DNA of 64,000 nucleotides from Streptomyces sp. NBC_00448. Its GTDB lineage: Bacteria; Actinomycetota; Actinomycetes; Streptomycetales; Streptomycetaceae. Position 1 is the stretch's first letter; the number at the start of each line of letters is the position of its first letter. Positions 44,686 through 52,131 of the stretch are shown here, one piece after another. The notes beneath the pieces were generated by a model. That model worked only from the letters and a program-made list of their open reading frames with translations, ran no database searches and had not been told where the DNA came from. The stretch spans positions 3,413,001-3,477,000 of the forward strand of contig NZ_CP107913.1 in NCBI RefSeq assembly GCF_036014115.1. Reading direction: 5' to 3'. Position numbers and translations under genes: made by a program.

Positions 44686-45177
44686 ATGGACTCCACACTG
44701 TCCGGGGCGACTTCGACAGCCCGGCGACGCAGACGGCTGACGAACCGCATCAAGGAGCACGTGCGGGACCTCAACGTGCAGCTCACGCTACTCAACCACC
44801 AGGTAGGCGCGCACCTGGACCTCCGGGACGCCGACCTGGAGTGCCTGGACCTGATCAGCCGGCACGGCCCCACGGGCCCGACGGCACTGGCCCGGCGCGC
44901 GGGGCTCCATCCGGCCACGCTCACCGGCGTGCTGGACCGGCTGGAACGCGGCGGGTGGGTGGTACGCACCCCCAACCCGAGCGACCGCCGGGCGATACTG
45001 GTCCAAGTGATCAAGGAGAAGGAAGCCGAGATCGCATACCTCCTCTCCGGCCTCAGCCACGCCATGGACGACGTGTGCGCGGGGTACGACGACGATGAAC
45101 TGGCGCTGATAGCCGATTTCCTGCTGCGCAGCGCCAAGGCGGGGCGGATCGCCACGGACGAGCTCACCGAAAGCTGA
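44686..45177 (+). CDS. MarR-family transcriptional regulator
   Basis: 163 residues with a central winged helix (TALARRAGLHPATLTGVLDRLERGGWVVR, wing NPSDRRAI) and helical dimerisation ends. GAGGGAT nine bases before the ATG at 44686 fixes the start; the longer frame from 44560 has no such site. No neighbouring gene is an obvious target: the next gene starts 700 bases later. Confidence 0.8.
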   Translation: MDSTLSGATSTARRRRRLTNRIKEHVRDLNVQLTLLNHQVGAHLDLRDADLECLDLISRHGPTGPTALARRAGLHPATLTGVLDRLERGGWVVRTPNPSDRRAILVQVIKEKEAEIAYLLSGLSHAMDDVCAGYDDDELALIADFLLRSAKAGRIATDELTES

Positions 45178-45886
45178 CGCGCACCCCCTTCCAAGCCCCG
45201 GCCCGGCCCCCGCACCGCACTTTCCAGCACCGGCGGTTCGACAAACGCCGTTGCGCGGGCGGCCGGGCCCGCCGGTCCCCCTCGCCTCCACCGGCGCCAC
45301 CCACCGGCGATCCACGGCACCCACGCCGACGCGCTGCGGCATCCCCGCCCGCGCACCATCGCCCGACTGCCCCCGCCACCCCGCCGGCATCTTCGCCGAC
45401 CTGGCCGGCAGCAGCGCCTCGTCCTCCCTCCGACGACGACGGCCTTCCGCGATGCCACGCGGCCGCTGCGCCCAGCAGCTCATTTCGGCCGAGCCATCGG
45501 ATGACCGCTGCTCGACCGCCGCCAACCACTCGCGGAACAAGGCGCGTTCGCCCTTCTTCCCCGCCCCCAGCATCCGTTCGCCCGGGCATCCGTCGGACGG
45601 CTCCCCTGTTCCGGACCGCCGCCACGCGGCCTCGCCCGCGCGGCGGACACCCAGCCGCCGCACGGCGATCTCCGGTCCACCGTCGACCGTGGAGCCCACG
45701 GCCTGCCCCCGCCGCTTCCCGCCGAGCCGCCTTTGATCCCCGCGTGGCCGGCATGACAACACCGAACTGCACACTCTTGTTCATTACACCCTCTCTTCAA
45801 GCAGAATCAATCATCTACACTGACCGAAGTACGCGCACGACACCCGCCCGCGCACCACCGCGCCCCGCCCTGCCCGAGGAGCCCGC
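45178..45886. other. 709-bp region without an assigned gene
   Basis: Several overlapping long frames are open on both strands, as expected from the composition, and none has a recognisable domain. The minus-strand frame from 45774 has high GC in third positions over its middle (segment KKGERALFREWLAAVEQRSS), but runs on into the antisense of the MarR gene, with no ribosome site. I leave it unannotated. The last 110 bases are A/T-rich and look like a promoter for the next gene. Confidence 0.35.
45795..45822 (+). promoter_or_regulatory. Possible promoter of the SIS-aldolase operon
   Basis: TCTTCA (45795-45800) and TACACT (45817-45822) with a 16-bp spacer, within an A/T-rich stretch unusual for the region, 65 bases before the ATG. 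The -10 is good, the -35 weak. Confidence 0.35.
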
Positions 45887-46777
45887 ATGGCCGCCCCATC
45901 CCTGACCACCACCGAGATCACCACCCAGCCCGACTGCTGGCAGCGCGCGGCCGACCTCGCCCCGGGGCAGTCCGGCAAACTGCCGGCCCGAGGCGAACGG
46001 GTCGCGGTCATCGGCTGCGGCACTTCCTGGTTCATGGCCCAGTCCTACGCCACCCTGCGCGAGAGCACCGGGCACGGCGAGACCGACGCCTTCGCCGCCT
46101 CCGAGTTCCCGCTCGGCCGCAACTACGACCGGGTGCTCGCGATCACCCGCTCCGGCACGACCACCGAAGTACTCAGGGCCTGCGAGCAGTTGCTCGGCTC
46201 CACTCCGGTCACCGCCATCACCGCCGACCCGAAGACCCCGGTGATGCAGGCCGCCGACGAGATCGTCGTCCTCGACTTCGCCGACGAGCAGTCCGTGGTG
46301 CAGACCCGCTTCGCCACCACTGCGCTGGCCCTGCTCCGCGCCCACCTCGGTGAGGACCTCACCACCGCGATCGCCGACGCCCGCACCGCCGTCAGCGACG
46401 AACTGGCACCCGAGGCACTCGCCGCCGAGCAGATCACCTTCCTCGGCACCGGTTGGACCTACGGCCTGGCCCAGGAGGCCGCGCTGAAGATGCGCGAGGC
46501 CGCCGGCGCCTGGACCGAGGCGTACCCGGCCATGGAGTACCGCCACGGCCCGATCAGCATCACCGGCCCCGGCCGCGTCGCCTGGTCCTTCGGCCCGCTG
46601 CCCGACGGCCTGGCCGCGAACGTCGCCGCCGTCGGCGGCCACCTCGAGCACCGGCCCGCCGCCGATCCTCTGGCCGACCTGATCCGCGCCCAGCGCCTCG
46701 CCGTCGCGATCGCCGAGGCCAAGGGATACGACCCTGACCGTCCGCGCAACCTGACCCGCTCGGTCATCCTCTCGTGA
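45887..46777 (+). CDS. SIS-domain sugar isomerase/deaminase, AgaS-like
   Basis: 296 residues with two SIS folds: VAVIGCGTSWFMAQS and AITRSGTTTEVL in the first, FLGTGWTYGLAQEAALKMREA and MEYRHGPIS in the second, as in the isomerase half of GlmS and in AgaS. No glutaminase domain is present. Together with the aldolase downstream it would convert an amino-sugar phosphate and cleave the resulting ketose bisphosphate, as in N-acetylgalactosamine use. The ATG follows GGAG of GAGGAGCCCGC. No kinase or transporter genes are adjacent. Confidence 0.8.
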   Translation: MAAPSLTTTEITTQPDCWQRAADLAPGQSGKLPARGERVAVIGCGTSWFMAQSYATLRESTGHGETDAFAASEFPLGRNYDRVLAITRSGTTTEVLRACEQLLGSTPVTAITADPKTPVMQAADEIVVLDFADEQSVVQTRFATTALALLRAHLGEDLTTAIADARTAVSDELAPEALAAEQITFLGTGWTYGLAQEAALKMREAAGAWTEAYPAMEYRHGPISITGPGRVAWSFGPLPDGLAANVAAVGGHLEHRPAADPLADLIRAQRLAVAIAEAKGYDPDRPRNLTRSVILS

Positions 46778-46959
46778 GTCCCATCACCACCCGCCTCCCT
46801 TCCACCGCTGACGATCCGTCCGATTCCGTCCGCACCCGCTCCGCACCTCCCGTCCGCCGCTCCCACGGCTGATCAACCCGCCCGAACCGTCGGCACGTTC
46901 CGTGCCGACCCACCGGTCCCCGCGCCGCCCAGGGGGACCCGGACCCCGAGGAAGCCCGC

Positions 46960-47814
46960 ATGCCGACCGCCGCCACCGCCGAACTCGTCCTCGCCGCCCA
47001 CGCGTCCGGTGGTGGCGTGGCCGCCTTCAACGTGATCACCCTGGAGCACGCCGAGGCGATCACCGCCGCCGCCGAGCAGACCGGCCTGCCCGTCATCCTC
47101 CAGATCAGCGAGAACGCCGTGAAGTTCCACAGCGGCCGCCTCGACGGTGTGCTCGCCGGCGCGGCTGCCGTCGCCGCAGCAGCATCCGTGCCCGTCTCCC
47201 TCCATCTGGACCACGTGGAGGACGAGGCGCTTCTCCGTGCCGGGGTCGCCGCCGGCGTGACCTCGGTGATGTTCGACGCGTCCGTCCTGCCCTACGAGCA
47301 GAACGTCAGCGCCACCGCCCGCATCACCGAGTTCGCCCACACCCACGGGGTGTGGGTGGAAGCCGAACTCGGCGAGGTCGGCGGCAAGGACGGTGCGCAC
47401 GCCCCGGGAGTGCGCACCGACCCGGCGGAAGCGGCATCCTTCACCGCCGCCACTGGTGTGGACTCACTGGCCGTCGCGGTCGGCAGTTCGCACGCCATGA
47501 CCGAGCGCACTGCCCACCTCGACCACGAACTCATCGGCCGGCTGCGCGAGTCCGTGGGCGTGCCGCTGGTCCTGCACGGCTCGTCCGGTGTGTCCGACGG
47601 CGAACTGCGGCGGGCGGTCGCCGCAGGAATGTCGAAGGTCAATATCGGCACGGCACTCAACATCGCCTTCACCACCGCCGTACGCGACCATCTCGCAGCC
47701 AACCCCACGGCGGTCGACCCGCGCCGCTACCTGCGCCCGGCACGCGACGCGATGACGGCCACCGCCGCCCACATGCTGCGAGTCGTGGCCGGCGAGCCCG
47801 AGCAGATGGACTGA
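46960..47814 (+). CDS. Class II fructose/tagatose-bisphosphate aldolase
   Basis: 284 residues. Zinc ligands and active-site motifs: HLDHVED, AVAVGSSHAMT in place of GTSHG, and LHGSSGVSD. Cleaves a ketose-1,6-bisphosphate to DHAP and an aldehyde. It follows the SIS gene by 182 bases in the same direction, giving a KbaY/GatY-type role in amino-sugar catabolism as the likeliest reading. The GSSHAM variant of the usual GT(A/S)HG loop may change substrate choice. Confidence 0.82.
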   Translation: MPTAATAELVLAAHASGGGVAAFNVITLEHAEAITAAAEQTGLPVILQISENAVKFHSGRLDGVLAGAAAVAAAASVPVSLHLDHVEDEALLRAGVAAGVTSVMFDASVLPYEQNVSATARITEFAHTHGVWVEAELGEVGGKDGAHAPGVRTDPAEAASFTAATGVDSLAVAVGSSHAMTERTAHLDHELIGRLRESVGVPLVLHGSSGVSDGELRRAVAAGMSKVNIGTALNIAFTTAVRDHLAANPTAVDPRRYLRPARDAMTATAAHMLRVVAGEPEQMD

Positions 47815-48080
47815 AACGAACGAAGCGAGATCGTCCCGCACTCGAAGTCTCCCGCAACCTCGCCGACCCGAAACGATCCGCACCCGCGGTTGACTCGAAC
47901 GAGTGACCGATAACAGTTCCGGTGCGATCAACAGTTCAGTCGTACCTGCCGTGACCTGGGAATTGTCACCGTTACGCGGGTTCCGTGTCACAGAAGATCA
48001 ACAACCGCATGCGGTCGTCGCACCCCGTCGTTGACCGGACGAAGGTGCTGATCGACATCCCTGTCGCATGGAGGTTCTTC

Positions 48081-48284
48081 ATGACCGATCGGACTCTGTG
48101 GTCGTACGCGGACATCGCAGCCCATATCCGCGTGCAGGTCGACACCGTGCGCTCCTACCGCAAACACGGGCACCTGCCGGACCCCGACGTGGTGCGGGGC
48201 GGGAAGCCCTTCTGGTACGCGGACACGATTCGGTCGTGGAGCGCCAGGCGCCCAGGCAACAGGGGACGCCGGGACCCCGGCTGA
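48081..48284 (+). CDS. Small MerR/excisionase-like helix-turn-helix protein
   Basis: 67 residues from the ATG at 48081, with GGAGG six bases upstream; the longer frame from 47985 has no ribosome site. WSYADIAAHIRVQVDTVRSYRKHGHLPDPD is a winged HTH of the AlpA/MerR type, followed by a wing with GGKPFWYADTIRSW. Probably binds DNA as a dimer. There are no phage or integrase genes beside it, so it is more likely a free-standing regulator, in the size class of BldC, than an excisionase. Confidence 0.75.
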   Translation: MTDRTLWSYADIAAHIRVQVDTVRSYRKHGHLPDPDVVRGGKPFWYADTIRSWSARRPGNRGRRDPG

Positions 48285-48377
48285 GCCCTACGGGACACCC
48301 GACCCGCGGCGGCAACAAGGACGTACCGCGCGTGGGCAGGGAAGAGGGCTGGGCGATGCGCCCCGGCCCGGACATGG

Positions 48378-49289
48378 CTACGTGCCGCGCCCGGTCAGCG
48401 GACAGGAACTGTCATCCGCGTCGTTGTCCGGGGGCGGCAGGGGGGAGGGCAGAATCTCCCTGCCCTCAGTCGGCACCGAGAGGGGCGGTGGTCGCTCGGG
48501 TGGGACGGGCACCGGGGAAGCCGCTGCGGCCGGTGCCGGGGGCGGGAGCGGGTTCGGCGCCAAGGTGCCGCCAGAACCACCGGCAACCGTCGCGACGCCG
48601 GCCGCACCGCCACCCACGCCGACCACGAGGGACGCCGCGACGACGGGCGAGGGCCGGGCGGTTTCACCGCGGCTGCGGTCCCGGCCGCGCGAGACCCACT
48701 GGACGATCGTGCCGACCCCCGCGACCAGCAGGGATATGCCGAGTCCCAGGGAGAGCGCGTAGAACGAGTTCGAGGCGGCCCGACCGCTGATGTATCCGGC
48801 CCCCACCGAATATGACGCCCACACCGCCTCCGCCACGCCCGCACCCATCGCGTACCGCCGAGCCGGATAGCGTACGACGCCCGCCGCCAGGCCGCCTATC
48901 ACCCGGCCGCTGGGCAGGAAGCGGACACCTATGACGAAGGGCACTCCGTGTCGCTGAATGCGCAGGGCCGCCCATTTGAGGAGGGCCGCCTGGCGGGGCC
49001 GGCGGCGCATGCGTTGGAGTACCCGGCCGCTGAGCGCGCGTCCGGCGCGGTGCAGCAGCATGTCGCCGAGGACCGCGCTGCCCGCCACCACGAGAAGCAC
49101 GAGGGCGATGTCCAGGCGGCCCTCAGCCGCCATCACACCGCCGGTGACGAGCAACACGGCGTTGGGTACGAGCGGCGGAGCCGTCGTCGCGGCCAGCAGC
49201 GCGTACGCCCAGAAGACGTTGCCACCCCGCAGGTGCTCGGCGAGACCTGAGGTGAAGTCCAATGACGACACGTTCAGTGCAACGTCCAT
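48378..49289 (-). CDS. DedA/SNARE-associated family membrane protein
   Basis: 303 residues. Hydrophobic helices and the family segment VRFLPSGRVIGGLAAGVVRYPARRY, corresponding to the re-entrant F-x-P-x-x-R/AG-x-x region of DedA proteins, which act in lipid and proton homeostasis. The C-terminal 90 residues are a Pro-rich tail ending in acidic DNDADD, unusual for DedA. The ATG at 49289 follows GAGGGGCGG; the longer frame to 49403 is not supported. Confidence 0.78.
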   Translation of the reverse strand: MDVALNVSSLDFTSGLAEHLRGGNVFWAYALLAATTAPPLVPNAVLLVTGGVMAAEGRLDIALVLLVVAGSAVLGDMLLHRAGRALSGRVLQRMRRRPRQAALLKWAALRIQRHGVPFVIGVRFLPSGRVIGGLAAGVVRYPARRYAMGAGVAEAVWASYSVGAGYISGRAASNSFYALSLGLGISLLVAGVGTIVQWVSRGRDRSRGETARPSPVVAASLVVGVGGGAAGVATVAGGSGGTLAPNPLPPPAPAAAASPVPVPPERPPPLSVPTEGREILPSPLPPPDNDADDSSCPLTGRGT

Positions 49290-49563
49290 ATCACCGCCCC
49301 TCTTCCCACCCCCTGGGATCAACGCTGACAGCGGTTCCGGGGGCACGGCAAGCGGGTTTGGCGGTGTAGGGGCACTTCTCCGCCGATTCCCCGGAAATCT
49401 CATCCTCGGGGCGCAGCGGTCCTACTCCTGTGGGTGGAGACGCTCGGTGAGGTGGCGGGATCGAGTTGGTGCGAGGAGCAGACGCCGCCGCCGAACACAC
49501 CCGGGCGCCGGGTACGAGGCGGGGCCAGGGGGCCGGGGCGCACCGGCCCGGTAGGACCCAGGG

Positions 49564-50310
49564 TCAGCGCCCGAGCAACTCGCCGCCGTTGCACTGGAGG
49601 ATCTCCCCGGTGACGAAGCCCGCCTCCGGGGAGGCCAGGAAGAGCACTGCCGCCGCAACATCCGCAGGCCGCCCGACCCGGCCGACCAGGGTGCGCCCGG
49701 CCCGCCGGGTCAGCTCGGCGTCGTTGAGCCGCGACCCGAAGAACTCGGTACCCGCCACCGTCCCAGGAGCCACGATGTTGCACGTGACGCCCTGCGGACC
49801 GAGTTGGGCGGCCAGGGAGTGGTTCCAGGCGTGCAGAGCGGCCTTGGAGGCCCCGTAGGAGCCACCGCCGCGCAGTGCGGCGACCGAAGTCACCGTCACG
49901 ACGCGGCCGCCGTCGGTGAAGCGGTCCCGCAACGACTCGGTGAGCAGTACCGCCGTCAGAACATTCCGCTCGAAGTCGCCACGCCAGCGCGCCAGCAGCC
50001 CGTGCGGGCCGGCGCCGACCGCGAGTTCACGGCTGCCCGCACTGTTGATCAGGACGTCGACCCGCTCGGGCAGTCGCGACAGGACTGCCTCCACGTCGTC
50101 GGGATCGGCCAGATCGCAGACGACGGGAGTGACATCCAGGCCGCGTTCGGTACGCAACTCGTCCGCGGCGGCGTGCAGGACCTCGCGGCGGCGGCCGACG
50201 ATCGTGACGCGGTGGCCGTCCTCCGCGAACCGGATCGCGATGGCCAGGCCGATGCCCGTGCCGCCACCGGTCACCACGATGTCCCGGACCGCTGTCCCGT
50301 TCTCTGCCAT
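49564..50310 (-). CDS. Short-chain dehydrogenase/reductase
   Basis: 248 residues, classical SDR: NAD(P) motif TGGGTGIG near residue 14, NSAG at about 90, catalytic Ser in VTSVAAL, YGASK (Tyr and Lys) and the C-terminal GEILQCNGGE. An Arg pair after strand 2 (VGRRRE) suggests NADP preference. Substrate unknown. Monocistronic, upstream of a long noncoding stretch. Confidence 0.87.
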   Translation of the reverse strand: MAENGTAVRDIVVTGGGTGIGLAIAIRFAEDGHRVTIVGRRREVLHAAADELRTERGLDVTPVVCDLADPDDVEAVLSRLPERVDVLINSAGSRELAVGAGPHGLLARWRGDFERNVLTAVLLTESLRDRFTDGGRVVTVTSVAALRGGGSYGASKAALHAWNHSLAAQLGPQGVTCNIVAPGTVAGTEFFGSRLNDAELTRRAGRTLVGRVGRPADVAAAVLFLASPEAGFVTGEILQCNGGELLGR

Positions 50311-50717
50311 GTGCTCCGCCCCTCGAGGAGAAACAGCACGCTACGGGATCGCGCTGGACCGGCAGCGCGCGGGGTAGCCTGCGAAAACACCTTCACCAAA
50401 GAGACGTAGATCACACCACTTGGAACGTAACCATTACGGTGTTTCGTGGGTCTTATGTCTTGAACACCGGCCCCCGGCGGAGCCGGTGCGGGGGGTTGAG
50501 GTACGGTCCGTCTTGGGGGATGGATCGAGTTGCGTCGCCGGGGCGACGCCGGGGAGCTTGAGCGGCCCTCCCGGCCCTATCGTCCCGGCTTGGCGCAGCC
50601 GCCGAAAAACGCCCGGTACGGACCCGTGGGGGGATCCGCTCCGGGAAACGGGAGCGCCCCGTGCCGGACCCGTGGGGGGATCCGTCGCGGGGCGCTCTCT
50701 TTGTGCGTGTGCCCAGG
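50311..50717. other. 407-bp noncoding region with hairpins and a 20-bp direct repeat
   Basis: No gene. Holds CACCGGC/GCCGGTG (50465-50488), two identical 20-bp copies of a CGGACCCGTGGGGGG-centred sequence (50619-50638 and 50665-50684) and the citA terminator. It also includes the promoter of the SDR gene near its left end. Confidence 0.5.
50652..50697 (-). terminator. Terminator of citA
   Basis: GAGCGCCCCG (50652-50661) pairs exactly with CGGGGCGCTC (50688-50697); the loop contains the second copy of the 20-bp direct repeat. It ends about 20 bases past the citA stop on the minus strand. Confidence 0.65.
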
Positions 50718-52007
50718 TCAGCGGGCCTCGACCGGGATGTAGTCGCGGGTGACGACACCGGTGTAGATCTGCCGCGGCCGACCGATGCGGGAGCCGGGCT
50801 CCTTGATCATCTCGTGCCACTGGGCGATCCAGCCGGGCAGCCGCCCGAGCGCGAACAGCACGGTGAACATGCTGGTCGGGAAGCCCATCGCCCGGTAGAT
50901 CAGGCCGGTGTAGAAGTCCACGTTCGGGTAGAGCTTGCGCGACACGAAGTAGTCGTCGCTGAGCGCGTGCTCTTCCAGCTTGAGCGCGATGTCCAGCAGT
51001 TCGTCGGACTTCCCGAGCGCCGAGAGGACGTCGTGCGCCGCCGCCTTGATGATCTTCGCCCGGGGGTCGAAGTTCTTGTAGACGCGGTGCCCGAAGCCCA
51101 TCAGCTTCACGCCGTCTTCCTTGTTCTTCACCCGGCGGATGAAGGAGTCGACGTCGCCGCCCTCGGCCTTGATGCGCTCCAGCATCTCCAGCACCGACTG
51201 GTTCGCGCCACCGTGCAGCGGTCCCCACAGCGCGCTGATGCCGGCGGAGATCGACGCGAACAGGTTGGCCTGCGAGGAGCCGACCAGCCGGACCGTGGAC
51301 GTCGAGCAGTTCTGCTCGTGGTCGGCATGGAGGATGAGCAGCTTGTCCAGGGCGCTGACCACGACCGGGTCGAGTTCGTACTCCTCGGCCGGGACAGAGA
51401 AGGTCATCCGCAGGAAGTTCTCGACGTAGCCCAGGTCGTTGCGCGGGTAGACCACCGGCTGGCCGACGGACTTCTTGTACGCGTACGCCGCGATGGTCGG
51501 CAGCTTGGCGAGCAGCCGGATCGTGGACAGGTCGCGCTGCTCGGGGTCGAACGGGTTGTGGCTGTCCTGGTAGAACGTCGACAGCGCGCTGACCACGGAG
51601 GACAGCATCGCCATCGGGTGGGCGTCCTTGGGGAAGCCGTCATAGAACCGTTTGACGTCCTCGTGCAGCAGGGTGTGCTGGGTGATCTGGCCCTGGAACT
51701 CCGAGAGCTGGTCCACAGTCGGCAGCTCACCGTTGATCAGCAGGTACGCGGTCTCCAGGAAGGAACCGCGTTCGGCGATCTGCTCGATCGGATACCCGCG
51801 GTAACGCAGGATGCCCTGCTCACCGTCGAGGAAGGTGATCGCGGACTTGTACGCCGCGGTGTTGCCGTAGCCGCTGTCCAGGGTGACCAGCCCGGTGTCG
51901 GCACGCAGCTTGCCGATGTCGAAGCCCTTGTCGCCGACGGTGCTGTCCACAACGGGGTAGCTGTATTCGCCGTCCCCGTACCGCAGTACTACAGAGTTGT
52001 CGCTCAC
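50718..52007 (-). CDS. citA: Citrate synthase (type II, hexameric)
   Basis: 429 residues. Catalytic set: His in LHGGANQS, His in GFGHRVYKNFDPRA, Asp in NVDFYTG; SDNSVVLRYGDGEY at the start is typical of bacterial type II enzymes that are NADH-regulated in many groups. Condenses acetyl-CoA and oxaloacetate to enter the TCA cycle; in Streptomyces coelicolor loss of CitA affects differentiation through acid build-up. GTG at 52007 with GAGGGA five bases before. Single gene with its own terminator, 124 bases from the helicase gene. Confidence 0.94.
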   Translation of the reverse strand: MSDNSVVLRYGDGEYSYPVVDSTVGDKGFDIGKLRADTGLVTLDSGYGNTAAYKSAITFLDGEQGILRYRGYPIEQIAERGSFLETAYLLINGELPTVDQLSEFQGQITQHTLLHEDVKRFYDGFPKDAHPMAMLSSVVSALSTFYQDSHNPFDPEQRDLSTIRLLAKLPTIAAYAYKKSVGQPVVYPRNDLGYVENFLRMTFSVPAEEYELDPVVVSALDKLLILHADHEQNCSTSTVRLVGSSQANLFASISAGISALWGPLHGGANQSVLEMLERIKAEGGDVDSFIRRVKNKEDGVKLMGFGHRVYKNFDPRAKIIKAAAHDVLSALGKSDELLDIALKLEEHALSDDYFVSRKLYPNVDFYTGLIYRAMGFPTSMFTVLFALGRLPGWIAQWHEMIKEPGSRIGRPRQIYTGVVTRDYIPVEAR

Positions 52008-52131
52008 GTCATTCCCTCACCGACGGTTTTGCCTCTTCTTCGAGGTGCCCTGACTAGGTCCACTGTCCCCCATTTGGCACTGGGGTGTGCACTCGGGGTC
52101 GGCCATCGGGCCGAAAAGTGGCACGGAGTGC

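Noticed and set aside
48081..48284. Excisionase of an integrated element
   Set aside because: No integrase, replication or transfer genes around it; neighbours are ordinary chromosomal genes.
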